Assembly (NCBI RefSeq): GCF_016862975.1
Contig: NZ_BONZ01000049.1
Span: 62,001 to 126,000 of the forward strand
DNA from: Rugosimonospora africana
GTDB taxonomy: Bacteria > Actinomycetota > Actinomycetes > Mycobacteriales > Micromonosporaceae
DNA: 64,000 nucleotides
Direction: 5' to 3'
Under the pieces are notes generated by a model that saw only the letters and a program-made list of their open reading frames with translations, was not told the DNA's origin and made no database searches. Shown here piece after piece: positions 1 through 7,892 of this stretch; positions within the stretch are counted from its first letter, which is position 1, and every line of letters starts with the position of its first letter. A program made the position numbers and the translations under genes.

Positions 1-1
1 C

Positions 2-775
2 GGTCCGGAGACCTGGATCCAGCCGATCCCCACGTCGCTGGTGGCCGACCCGGCCGCGGAAGTCGTCGCCCGGGAGGGGGTGCGACTCGCCTTCATCGCG
101 GGGTTGCAGTACCTGCCTCCCCAGCAGCGGGCGGTTCTGCTCCTGCGCGACGTGCTGAAGTTCTCCGCGGCCGAAGCCGCGCGGATACTCGAGACCTCCG
201 TGCCGGCGGTCAAGAGTGCGCTTCAGCGGGCCCGTGGCCGGTTGAACGAAGTGTCGCCGACTCGCGAAGACGTGCGCGAGCCGACCGAGCGGCGCGCCCG
301 CGAACTGCTCGAGCAGTATATGGCGGCGTGGGAACGTTCCGATCCGGTGGAGTTCGAGCGCGTACTGCGCGCGGACGCCACTCTGGAAGGCGTGCCGTCG
401 AAGACCTGGTTTGCGGGAAAGGTGGCGTGTGTCGCGTTCGCGGCCCCGTCGATGGGCGACGCCGGAGCGTGGCGGATGGTACCGATCGATGCGAACGGGC
501 AGCCGGCGGTCGCGGCCTGGGTGGGCGGAGAGCCGTTCGGCATCGCAGTGCTCACCATGGCCACGGACGGGATCGCCCGGATCACCCTCTTCGCCGATCC
601 GGATCTGGTGGCCCGCTTCACCAAACCCGACGTCGCCCCCCGGGGCCCTATCCTGACCCGGTGGACCTTACGTTCAGCGGCGAGATCGTGTACTGGAGGG
701 GACCGGCGCCGTGGTACTTCGTCATCATGCCGGACGAGGAGTGCCACGAGCTGGCGAAGATCGCCAAAGCCGTGA
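2..775 (+). CDS. ECF sigma factor with SnoaL-like domain (SigG-like), 5' truncated
   Basis: The gene enters from before the window, so sigma region 2 is missing. Visible are sigma region 4 (YLPPQQRAVLLLRDVL, then a helix-turn-helix ending VKSALQRARGRL) and a SnoaL-like domain (LLEQYMAAWERSD onward), the arrangement of SigG/TIGR02960-type sigma-70 factors that direct RNA polymerase to stress promoters. The SnoaL part ends naturally near FADPDLVARF at about base 620. After that the frame runs on to 775 with Arg/Ser-rich, unlikely sequence and overlaps the next gene by 115 bases. A one-base shift in the C6G4 run at about 636-645 would end the protein at 656 instead, so the true C-terminus is doubtful. 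Confidence 0.85.
   Translation, partial: GPETWIQPIPTSLVADPAAEVVAREGVRLAFIAGLQYLPPQQRAVLLLRDVLKFSAAEAARILETSVPAVKSALQRARGRLNEVSPTREDVREPTERRARELLEQYMAAWERSDPVEFERVLRADATLEGVPSKTWFAGKVACVAFAAPSMGDAGAWRMVPIDANGQPAVAAWVGGEPFGIAVLTMATDGIARITLFADPDLVARFTKPDVAPRGPILTRWTLRSAARSCTGGDRRRGTSSSCRTRSATSWRRSPKP
649..654 (+). promoter_or_regulatory. Leaderless -10 box for the DUF1905 gene
   Basis: TATCCT lies 6 bases before GTG 661. This spacing is typical of leaderless transcripts in actinobacteria and supports that start. Confidence 0.45.
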
Positions 776-948
776 CCTATGGCTGGGGCGTGATCCCGGT
801 CACGGCCCGGATCGGGGAGACCCGCTGGACCACGTCCCTGTTTCCCAAGGACGGGCGATACCTGGTGCCCGTCAAGGCGGCGGTGCGGAAGGCCGAACGG
901 CTCGACGAGGGCGACGCGGTCACCGTACGGCTGGCCATCGGCGCCTGA
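661..948 (+). CDS. DUF1905 domain protein
   Basis: A 95-residue protein that is a complete DUF1905 domain: it opens VDLTFSGEIVYWRGPAPW and carries the family block TYGWGVIPVTARIG followed by TSLFPKDGRYLVPVK. The family forms a small beta-barrel of unknown function, found alone or joined to YdeI-like domains. GTG 661 gives the family's usual N-terminus and is preceded by TATCCT at -12, so translation is probably leaderless. It overlaps the annotated tail of the sigma gene in another frame; this small intact domain is the more credible reading of the overlap. Confidence 0.85.
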   Translation: MDLTFSGEIVYWRGPAPWYFVIMPDEECHELAKIAKAVTYGWGVIPVTARIGETRWTTSLFPKDGRYLVPVKAAVRKAERLDEGDAVTVRLAIGA

Positions 949-960
949 CCGGTGCGGGGA

Positions 961-966
961 TAGGGT
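961..966 (+). promoter_or_regulatory. Leaderless -10 box for GNAT gene
   Basis: TAGGGT ends 6 bases before ATG 973; no ribosome binding site lies between. Confidence 0.45.
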
Positions 967-972
967 CTGCGC

Positions 973-1407
973 ATGCTCAGTATCGGCAAGCTCATCCCGG
1001 ACGATCGCGCGGACTGGGAGCTGTTGTTCGGCGGCTACAACGAGTTCTACGGCCGCACGGCTTCAGCCGAGCTGTTCGACCGGGCCTGGGCCGAGTTTCA
1101 ACGGGACACCCGGATGCACGCGCTCGGTGCGAAGCTCGACGGCCGGCTGGTCGGCATCACGCACTTTCTCGTCCATGCCAGCACGACCTCGGCCGACGTG
1201 TGTTACCTGCAGGATCTGTTCACCGCGCCGCAGGCGCGCGGCAGCGGGGTGGGCCGGGCGCTGATCGCGGCGGTGACCGAGTGGGCACGGGACCGGGGTT
1301 GCGGCCGGGTCTACTGGTCGACCCAGGAGACCAACGCCACCGCCCGCCGGCTGTACGACGCGGTCGCGGTGAACCGGGGCTTCATCCGGTACGAGATCCA
1401 GCTCTGA
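973..1407 (+). CDS. GNAT family N-acetyltransferase
   Basis: A 144-residue single-domain acetyl-CoA-dependent acyltransferase. The cofactor-binding motif A is plain (LFTAPQARGSGVGRALIAAV, residues about 78-97: the Q/RxxGxG/A pattern), followed by WSTQETNATARRLYD, the usual motif B region before the terminal beta strands. The acceptor substrate cannot be read from sequence; small-molecule amines are as likely as protein termini. The ATG follows a TAGGGT box by 6 bases. It stands 35 bases before the DinB gene on the same strand, but that gene has its own promoter-like box, so they need not form one unit. Confidence 0.9.
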   Translation: MLSIGKLIPDDRADWELLFGGYNEFYGRTASAELFDRAWAEFQRDTRMHALGAKLDGRLVGITHFLVHASTTSADVCYLQDLFTAPQARGSGVGRALIAAVTEWARDRGCGRVYWSTQETNATARRLYDAVAVNRGFIRYEIQL

Positions 1408-1430
1408 CCGGTTCTGTCGGTGGTCGCCGC

Positions 1431-1436
1431 TAGCCT
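1431..1436 (+). promoter_or_regulatory. Leaderless -10 box for DinB-like gene
   Basis: TAGCCT ends 6 bases before ATG 1443. Confidence 0.4.
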
Positions 1437-1442
1437 CGCGCC

Positions 1443-2060
1443 ATGACTCCACCGCCCACGGTCGGCACCGGCATCGCGGCCGACCTGCATCGATACCTTC
1501 AGCAGTCCCGGGAAAACGTCCTCGCGTCCCTCGACGGCCTGAGCGAATACGACATCCGGCGGCCGATGACGCCCAGCGCCACCAATCTGCTGGGGCTCGT
1601 CAAGCACCTCGCCGGCGTCGAGCTGAGCTATCTCGGGGACTGCGTGGGCCGCCCGTCCCCGGTGCGGCTGCCCTGGGTCGAAGACGAGTCAATCTGGGAC
1701 AGCGCCGACATGTGGGCCACCGCCGAGCAGACCCGCGAGGAGTTGGTCGCGCTCTACCGCACGGCGTGGCAGCACTCCGACCGGTCGATCGGAGAGTTGG
1801 GGCTGGAGGCTCCGGCGACCGTGCCGTGGTGGCCGGAAGACCGCCGGGAGACGACACTCGGGTCACTGCTCACCCGGGTCGTCGCCGAGACCGCGCAACA
1901 CGCGGGGCACGCCGACATCGTCCGCGAGACGATCGACGGTCGGGCGGGTCGGGACCACGCCGACATCGGCGACGCCGAGTGGTGGACGCGCCACCTGGAG
2001 CGGGTCCAGCAGGCCGCCGACCGGCACCGGGCAACCGAGCCCCCGGCGGCCGGCGCGTAA
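1443..2060 (+). CDS. DinB family (DUF664) protein
   Basis: A 205-residue protein of the DinB/DUF664 four-helix-bundle superfamily. It shows the N-terminal helix of the group (RYLQQSRENVLASLDGLSEYDIRRP), the metal-ligand helix NLLGLVKHLAGVELSYL with His near residue 53, and a later ETAQHAGHADIVRE helix with the second histidine pair near residue 153. Relatives are divalent-metal thiol-dependent transferases, including mycothiol-S-transferases, so a thiol-related detoxification role is reasonable. The substrate is unknown. Confidence 0.85.
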   Translation: MTPPPTVGTGIAADLHRYLQQSRENVLASLDGLSEYDIRRPMTPSATNLLGLVKHLAGVELSYLGDCVGRPSPVRLPWVEDESIWDSADMWATAEQTREELVALYRTAWQHSDRSIGELGLEAPATVPWWPEDRRETTLGSLLTRVVAETAQHAGHADIVRETIDGRAGRDHADIGDAEWWTRHLERVQQAADRHRATEPPAAGA

Positions 2061-2254
2061 CGCGGCCGGGCCGCGGTCAGTCGGCCGGGCCGTTGCGGGC
2101 GGCAAGCATGTCATGGCCAAACGAGGGGCAGTTGGCCGTCTCCGCCGCGCTCGCGGTCGTCGCTCTCGCCGTGACGGGTCTGCCTCGTTTCCGTGCGGTC
2201 ACGCCGTTCCGGCTGGGACCGGTGGCACCGCTTCGCGCTCGCCATGGGTTCCGA

Positions 2255-3040
2255 TCAGTCCCGGTCGGGATCCGCCGCCCGCTCCGCTGCGAGGGCGGTC
2301 AGCCGCGGGTCGCCGGTCGCAGCCGCCAGGGCCGACAACGCCTCCTCGATGACGGACGGATCGCTTTCGTTCCACTGCCCGTCGAGCGCGTCGAGCAGCG
2401 GTCCGGTCGCCCGCGCGTCGCCCCGGGTGGCCAGTCCGTGGACGGCTTCCGCGCGGGCGTCCGGGTCCGGATCCCGCAGCCGGGCCGCGAGCGCGTCGCG
2501 CAGTTCGGCGAAGTCGGCGTCGCTGCGCCGGGCCAGCCCGAAGGTCGCCCAGTCACGCACGTACGGGTCCTGGTCGGCCGACAGTTCGATGAGGGTGTCG
2601 AGGGCTTCCCGCTCCGGCCGGCCGAGCAGGCCGAAGACGACGGCACCGCGCACCTCGGCGTCCGGGTGCGCGCGCAGCCGGCTCAGCGGACCGACCGCGC
2701 GGGGATCCCGCAGGTGCCCGAGACCGGTCGCCACGGCGCGCAGTACGCCCGGATCCCGCTCGCCGTTGACCAGGTCGAGCAGGACCGTGACCACGCTCTC
2801 GGGGGACGGTCCCTCCCCGGCCGGTCGAGTCGGGTCGGTGCGTAGCCGCGCGAGGACGTCCACGCCCAGCTCCCGGCGCGCGGGCTCCGGGCTGCGACAC
2901 AGCTGCCGCGCGGCGTGCCACGCGTCACCGTGCGCGCGCAGGTCGTCGACGGCGCGCCAGCGCCGGTCCTCGTCGCCGTCCTGAGTGGCGGACAGCGCCT
3001 CGGCGATCAGTTCGGGAACGGTGCGGGCCGCCTCTGGCAT
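2255..3040 (-). CDS. HEAT-repeat protein
   Basis: A 261-residue all-helical protein with at least four HEAT/PBS-lyase-like repeats, each with the RDPRAV(G)PLSRLRAHPDAEVRGAVVFGL or DPDARAEAVHGLA pattern. Such repeats form scaffolds for protein contacts or, in some actinobacterial forms, DNA or phycobilin-lyase-like binding; nothing here picks one. The start at 3040 (MPEAARTV) is preferred over an ATG 12 codons upstream because the repeat fold starts just after it and a GACGAT box sits 6 bases before. It is convergent with the DinB gene; the 194 bases between them hold no gene I can see. Confidence 0.8.
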   Translation of the reverse strand: MPEAARTVPELIAEALSATQDGDEDRRWRAVDDLRAHGDAWHAARQLCRSPEPARRELGVDVLARLRTDPTRPAGEGPSPESVVTVLLDLVNGERDPGVLRAVATGLGHLRDPRAVGPLSRLRAHPDAEVRGAVVFGLLGRPEREALDTLIELSADQDPYVRDWATFGLARRSDADFAELRDALAARLRDPDPDARAEAVHGLATRGDARATGPLLDALDGQWNESDPSVIEEALSALAAATGDPRLTALAAERAADPDRD

Positions 3041-3174
3041 CCCGCCATCGTCGCGTGCCACGTGGCCGGTGTCCACGCGGTTGGCTGCCGCCTCCGATGG
3101 GCCCTGTGGCTTCCGAGGTGGAGGAAATCTGTACGGTGGCGGGGCTCGCGTCGGAACGATGAAGGGGGAACGCG

Positions 3175-3816
3175 ATGCCCGAGAGTAACGGGGCCGGGAC
3201 GGTCCGGGTACGCCCGGTGGAGCCGTCCGATCGCGACGCGCTGTACGACATCTGCCTCCGTACCGCCGACACAGGCGCCGACGCCCGGGGCCAGTACCTG
3301 TCCGACACCCTGGTCGGTGACATCTTCGCGGTCCCGTACGCGGAGCGTGAGCCGCAGCACTGCTTCGTGGTCGACGACGGCACCGGTGCGGCGGTCGGGT
3401 ACATCGTCGGGGTCGCCGACACCGCGGACTTCGTCCGCTGGTACCGGCAGGAGTGGATCCCGCGCGTCGCGCACCGGCGCCCGGTACCGCCGGACCCGCC
3501 GGTGACCCGGGACGACGTCATGCTGTCGCGGCACTACCGGCCGGAACGGATGCTCGTCCCCGCGCTGCTGTCCGACTACCCCGCCCACCTGCACATCGAC
3601 CTGTTGCCCGACTGGCAGGGCAAGGGCTGGGGCCGGGCCCTGATGCACCGCTTCCTGGACAGCCTGCGCACGGCCGGCGTGCCCCGGGTGCATCTCAGCA
3701 CGAGCAGAAGCAACGTCAACGCGTGCAAGTTCTACGACCGGCTCGGGTTCACCGAGATCGACGTGCCGGACGCCGGCTCGATCCTCTACCTGGGGCGCGG
3801 CACGACCGTGGAGTGA
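3175..3816 (+). CDS. GNAT family N-acetyltransferase
   Basis: A 213-residue acetyltransferase larger than the first GNAT, with an N-terminal RVRPVEPSDRDALYDICLRTADTGADA block, the acetyl-CoA loop LPDWQGKGWGRALMHRFLDSL (residues about 143-163) and a C-terminal SNVNACKFYDRLGF motif. The long middle segment containing WYRQEWIPRV resembles actinobacterial GNATs related to eukaryotic O-GlcNAcase acetyltransferase-like domains, but the substrate is not evident. A strong Shine-Dalgarno (GAAGGGGGAA) fixes ATG 3175. Its 3' end overlaps the convergent EAL gene by 31 bases. Confidence 0.9.
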   Translation: MPESNGAGTVRVRPVEPSDRDALYDICLRTADTGADARGQYLSDTLVGDIFAVPYAEREPQHCFVVDDGTGAAVGYIVGVADTADFVRWYRQEWIPRVAHRRPVPPDPPVTRDDVMLSRHYRPERMLVPALLSDYPAHLHIDLLPDWQGKGWGRALMHRFLDSLRTAGVPRVHLSTSRSNVNACKFYDRLGFTEIDVPDAGSILYLGRGTTVE

Positions 3817-5726
3817 TCCGCGCCGCGGCGGTCGCGGGACTCGGCGACCAGCCGGGCGGTCTCGCCGGGTGGGAGTGGGCGGCCCAACTGGTACCCCTGC
3901 CCGATGTCGCAGCCGAGCGCGGCCAGCCGGTCTACCTGGTGCGGCTCGTCGATGCCCTCGGCGGTGATGTCGAGGTTCAGGTCGTGGGCCATCCGGATCA
4001 GGGTGGGCAGCATCCGCGCGTTGGAGCGCAGCGCGGGCGTCTCCGGGTCGATGCCGGTCAGGAAGCCGGCGGCCAGCTTCACGCCGTGGATCGGCAGGGT
4101 ACCGAGCATCGCCAGGCTGGAGTGACCGGTGCCGCAGTCGTCGAGTACCAGCCGCACCCCCAGGTCGGCCAGGGCGCACAGGGTCTCCACGATGCCGTCG
4201 TGCGGCCGGATGAGGTCGTCTTCGGTGATCTCCAGTTGGAGGCGGTCGGGCCGCAGGCCGGTGCGGTCCAGGGTCGCCTCGACCAGGGCGGGCAGGCTGG
4301 GCTGCTGGAGCTGCGCGACGGCGAGGTTCACGCTGACCATCGGCGGGTGCGGTGCCAGCCGGCTCCACCGGGTAGCCTGCCGGCACGCCTGCTCCAGCAG
4401 GTCCTGTCCCAGCGACATGATCAGGCCGGTGTCGACCGCCAGCGGGATGAACCGGTTGGGCGGGACCGGGCCGTGTACCGGATGGGTCCACCGGGCCAGC
4501 GCTTCCATCCCGATGACCGCGCCGTCGCGCAGGCGTACCAGCGGCTGGTACGCCAGCGTGAACTCACCGCGCCTCCGGGCCCGCGGCATGTCGCCGGACA
4601 GTTCGTGGCGCAACACGTCTTCGGCGCTGCGGGCCGGGTCAAACGGAGCGACCTGGCTGTGCCGCTCGGCCATCGCCCAGCCCAGTGCCATCCGCGCCCG
4701 GCGCAGCAGCTCGTTCGCGTCGGCGCCCGCCGTGCCGTGCTCGACGATGCCGGCCTTGCCGGACACCGGAATCTCGTGATGGTCGATCCGGTACGCGTCG
4801 GGCAGGGTACGCAGCGCCAGATCCGCCACCTTGGCGACATCGTCCTCGGCGGTGCTGCCCTCCACGACGAACACGAACTCGTCGCGGTTCAGGTGTGCCA
4901 GGAAATACCCGCCCGCCACGGCCAGACCGCGCAGCGCCCGGGCCACGGCCAGCAGCAACTGGTCGCCCTTGCGCGAACCGAGGCTGTGTTCGAGCTGCTC
5001 GAACCGTTCTAGCTTGAGTACGCACACACCGAGCCGGCGCCCGGTCGACGGCCCGTCGAGAGCCTCACGCAGCCGCTGGACGAGGCTCTCCCGGTTGGGC
5101 AGGCCGGTCAGCGGATCGTGTGACAGCGCGTGGTGCAGCTGAGCTTGGAGCCGTTGCTGTTTCTCCCGCCACGCTTCGCGCTCGGCCCGGTTGATGTCCT
5201 CGCCGGCACGCTGGGCCTGTTCCCGCAACGCCTCGATGAAGCCGGCGTTGACCTGGGCCAGTACCCGTGCCAACCGGTCCGGCGCCCGAGGGTCGGTGAT
5301 GCCCAGCCGGGGGAGCAGCCGCTCGCGGAGCAGATCGATGCTGCGGGACAGCGCGTCCGGGTCGGAGATGTTCGTGGCGAACAGCTCCGCCCCGACCGCC
5401 CGGGCGGCGGGGGCCTGCCACGACTCGTCGGTCACCAGGGCGGACAGCGTCGCGGTCAGCCGCTCCAGCACCATGCGGGCACGGCCGCCCCGGCGGACGA
5501 CGTAGTGGACCCGACCGATCTCGTCGAGCCACTCCCTGGCGAACGCGGCAACGGCCGGATCGACGACCGCGGGGCCGGGGACCGCGGGGCCGGCGATGGC
5601 AGGATCGGCGACGGCGACGGCGACGGCGGGGCCGGGGACTGCGGGGCCGGCGACGGCGGGATCGGCGACTGCGGGATCGGCGACGGTTGCCCGCCGCCCG
5701 TTCGGGTCGTTGCCCGACCTTCCCAT
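3786..5726 (-). CDS. GGDEF-EAL protein with degenerate GGDEF, likely c-di-GMP phosphodiesterase
   Basis: A 646-residue cytoplasmic protein. After an Ala/Val/Pro-rich tandem repeat N-terminus (roughly residues 18-60) come a helical region, a GGDEF domain (DPLTGLPNRESL onward) and an EAL domain. The GGDEF active site reads NRDEF, with both glycines lost, so diguanylate cyclase activity is unlikely. The EAL domain keeps GMEALARW, VSVNLA, LEITEDD, LDDCGTGHSSL and TAEGI, although the usual KID motif reads KLA. I infer cyclic-di-GMP hydrolysis, possibly GTP-stimulated. ATG 5726 has GAAGGG at good spacing; the ATG 11 codons upstream has no such site. Confidence 0.88.
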   Translation of the reverse strand: MGRSGNDPNGRRATVADPAVADPAVAGPAVPGPAVAVAVADPAIAGPAVPGPAVVDPAVAAFAREWLDEIGRVHYVVRRGGRARMVLERLTATLSALVTDESWQAPAARAVGAELFATNISDPDALSRSIDLLRERLLPRLGITDPRAPDRLARVLAQVNAGFIEALREQAQRAGEDINRAEREAWREKQQRLQAQLHHALSHDPLTGLPNRESLVQRLREALDGPSTGRRLGVCVLKLERFEQLEHSLGSRKGDQLLLAVARALRGLAVAGGYFLAHLNRDEFVFVVEGSTAEDDVAKVADLALRTLPDAYRIDHHEIPVSGKAGIVEHGTAGADANELLRRARMALGWAMAERHSQVAPFDPARSAEDVLRHELSGDMPRARRRGEFTLAYQPLVRLRDGAVIGMEALARWTHPVHGPVPPNRFIPLAVDTGLIMSLGQDLLEQACRQATRWSRLAPHPPMVSVNLAVAQLQQPSLPALVEATLDRTGLRPDRLQLEITEDDLIRPHDGIVETLCALADLGVRLVLDDCGTGHSSLAMLGTLPIHGVKLAAGFLTGIDPETPALRSNARMLPTLIRMAHDLNLDITAEGIDEPHQVDRLAALGCDIGQGYQLGRPLPPGETARLVAESRDRRGADHSTVVPRPR

Positions 5727-5800
5727 GTCACGCCCTTCACTGGACAGACACGCCGTCATCCGGCGACGCCCCAGCCGCCGATTATGGCCCTCGCGTCGGC

Positions 5801-5956
5801 ACTGGTCTATGGCCCGGCGCGTCCGGCACCGCGCCGCGACCCGGACCGGTCTTCGACCAGTCTGGCTCGGCGCGTCCGCAACCGCACGGCGACCCAGACC
5901 GGTCTTCGACCAGTCTGGCTCGGCGCGTCTGCGCCGCGCCGCGACCCAGACCGGTC
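5801..5956. repeat. Array of three ~50-bp palindromic repeats
   Basis: Three head-to-tail copies (about 5801-5851, 5855-5904, 5908-5956) separated by TTC or similar. The last two begin GACCAGTCTGGCTCGG and end CCCAGACCGGTC; the first is diverged (ACTGGTCTATGGC). They fill the gap between the divergent-end EAL gene and the convergent 3' end of the methyltransferase. Same family as the repeats near 7.8, 17.1, 24.8, 38.3, 40.6, 42.2 and 59.4 kb. Confidence 0.85.
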
Positions 5957-5959
5957 GAC

Positions 5960-6766
5960 CTATGGCTTGCGGGCGACCACGCCCAGTGCGGCGGGTTGGC
6001 GGGGTTCGCCGGCCTCCTCCGGATCGGGGTGCCAGTCGGTGATCGCCACGATCCCCGGCTCCACGATGTCGAGGCCGGCCAGCGCGTCGGCGAGCTGCTC
6101 CGGGCTGCGCACGAAGAACGGGGTGGGGGTCCGGTTGTAGAGCTGGCGGACCTCCTCCTGTTCGCCGCTCATCCTGCCGGCCTGCGTACCGTGTGACAGC
6201 GCCAGGTAACTGCCGGACACCAGCGGCTCGGCGATCTTCGTGACGATCCCCGGCGGATCGGCGTCGTCGGAGATGAAGTGCAGTACGGCGATCATCAGCA
6301 CCGCGACCGGCTGGGAGAAGTCCAGCAGCTCCAGTACCTGCGGGTGGTACAGGATCTCCTCGGGCCGGCGCAGGTCGCCCTGGATCGCGTCGGCGTACGG
6401 GTTGCCGGTGAGGATCGCCCGGCTGTGTGACACGGCCACCGGATCGATGTCGACATAGACCACCCGGGACTCGGGTGCGATCTCCTGAGCGACCTCGTGG
6501 ACGTTGCCCAGCGTGGGGATGCCCGACCCGATGTCAAGGAACTGACGTATCCCGGACTCGACCAGCCACTGCACGACCCGACCCAGGAACGCGCGGTTGG
6601 CGTAGGCGAGCTGGCTGATCCCGGGCCATGCCTTCTCCGCCAGATCCTTGAACTCCCGGTCCACGCCGAAGTTGTGGTAGCCGCCCAACGCACAGTCGTA
6701 CACCCGCGCCGCGTTCGGCACGGTCACGTCCAGACCCTCGGGTACCCAATCCGGTTGATCCGCCAC
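5960..6766 (-). CDS. SAM-dependent methyltransferase, DUF574 family
   Basis: A 268-residue protein of the S-adenosylmethionine methyltransferase family known as DUF574/methyltransf_19, which is abundant in actinomycetes. Diagnostic features are NAARVYDCALGGYHNFGVDRE near the N-terminus, the SAM site FLDIGSGIPTLGNVHEVA, YVDIDPVAVSHSR and AVLHFISDDADP. Substrates of this family are unknown; many members accompany XRE/DUF397 regulators. I chose GTG 6766 because GGGAG lies 6 bases upstream; GTG 6772 would add two residues. The 3' end abuts the palindromic repeat array. Confidence 0.9.
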   Translation of the reverse strand: MADQPDWVPEGLDVTVPNAARVYDCALGGYHNFGVDREFKDLAEKAWPGISQLAYANRAFLGRVVQWLVESGIRQFLDIGSGIPTLGNVHEVAQEIAPESRVVYVDIDPVAVSHSRAILTGNPYADAIQGDLRRPEEILYHPQVLELLDFSQPVAVLMIAVLHFISDDADPPGIVTKIAEPLVSGSYLALSHGTQAGRMSGEQEEVRQLYNRTPTPFFVRSPEQLADALAGLDIVEPGIVAITDWHPDPEEAGEPRQPAALGVVARKP

Positions 6767-6928
6767 GACCACTCCCGTCCCGATCCCCTGCTCCGACTGT
6801 TCACCCTGTCATGCGCAAACCGGTCACGCGCCCACCGAGCCGGCGATATCCGGCACCACACGGCCCAGTGTGTCGGCCCGACCGGTCGAAGGGAAGGCCA
6901 AGCGCGCCACGCGGTGCGACGCGACCGC

Positions 6929-6934
6929 TACGGT
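6929..6934 (+). promoter_or_regulatory. Leaderless -10 box for DUF4184 gene
   Basis: TACGGT ends 6 bases before GTG 6941. Confidence 0.4.
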
Positions 6935-6940
6935 GACCTG

Positions 6941-7687
6941 GTGCCGCTGACGTTTCCTTCGCACGCCGCCGCGGTGCTGCCCATCAAACTCGCCGCCCCG
7001 AGCAGGTGGGACGGCGTCGCGCTGGTCATCGGCTCGACATCACCCGACCTGCCGTACCTGGTGTACCCGTACGTGTGGTTCAACGCGCACACCTGGCTGG
7101 CGCTGGTGTGGTTCTGCGTACCGGTGACTCTGATCGGCACCCGGATCGCCCGCTGGGCGGCCCCGGCGACCGCGGCCCACCTGCCGAACCGAGGTGGCTT
7201 CGCGCTGCGCGACTACGGCGTACTCGGCCAGGTCCGGCACCGGTGGTACGTCACCGTGGGCTCCGCGTTCGTCGGGGCACTCACGCACGTCGTCTGGGAC
7301 TCGTTCACGCACGCCCGCCCGGGACGCCTGTGGTCGCTGCACCCCCTGGACCGGATCGCGGTCGACGGCCAGCCGTGGTGGGCGGTCCTCCAGCTCGCCT
7401 CGACCGTCGTCGGGGCGCTGATCGCGGTGGGGTTCGCCTGGTACATCGGCCGGCGGCGCCTGATCGTCGCGTGGCACGGGGTGTCGCCACCGGTACCGGT
7501 GCGTCCCGGGCTGTTCTGGGCGGTCGTGGCGGTGGTGGTCGTCGCCGGGATCGCGCCGCAGCCGGTGCTCGCCGGGGTACACCTGGCCAACGTGCTGGGC
7601 GTCCGGCTGCTCGTCCTGGGCGCGGTCGCGCTGCTCGCCGCGACGGCCGTGACGCGCGTCACTCAGCGCGACCGGGTCAGCATCTAA
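6941..7687 (+). CDS. DUF4184 family integral membrane protein
   Basis: A 248-residue membrane protein opening VPLTFPSHAAAVLP, the signature start of DUF4184, followed by the conserved IGSTSPDLPY and GALTHVVWDSFTH blocks, whose His and Asp residues recall membrane-bound metal-dependent hydrolases of the YdjM/LexA-binding group. Five or more hydrophobic segments are visible, at about residues 50-68, 102-124, 148-170, 190-212 and 215-235. The catalytic role is unproven. GTG 6941 yields the family N-terminus and follows a TACGGT box. Confidence 0.85.
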   Translation: MPLTFPSHAAAVLPIKLAAPSRWDGVALVIGSTSPDLPYLVYPYVWFNAHTWLALVWFCVPVTLIGTRIARWAAPATAAHLPNRGGFALRDYGVLGQVRHRWYVTVGSAFVGALTHVVWDSFTHARPGRLWSLHPLDRIAVDGQPWWAVLQLASTVVGALIAVGFAWYIGRRRLIVAWHGVSPPVPVRPGLFWAVVAVVVVAGIAPQPVLAGVHLANVLGVRLLVLGAVALLAATAVTRVTQRDRVSI

Positions 7688-7753
7688 CCTTGGGCGCTGG
7701 ACCTTCCCCCTGGGGCAAGCCGCACCATCACCTGTGCCGGTCGATTGGCCGGC

Positions 7754-7861
7754 GACTGATCTGGGTCGTGGCGAGGCGTCAGACGCGCCGAAGTCAGATT
7801 GGTCGCACGACTGATCTGGGTCGTCGTCGCGCGGCGTGAGACGCGCCGGGCCAGATTGGTC
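7754..7861. repeat. Two palindromic repeats before the MerR-PP2C gene
   Basis: Two copies in the opposite orientation to those at 5.8 kb (7754-7804 and 7809-7861), each beginning GACTGATCTGGGTCG and ending GATTGGTC. They lie immediately upstream of the MerR-phosphatase gene, ending about 30 bases before its start, so the promoter of that gene must be inside or upstream of the repeats. Confidence 0.85.
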
Positions 7862-7892
7862 GCACGAGGAGGGCACCAGTGGGGCGGTGGGC

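Noticed and set aside
5801-5956. Regular repeats resembling a CRISPR array
   Set aside because: Units are about 50 bases with spacers of only about 3 bases, no unique spacers and no cas genes.
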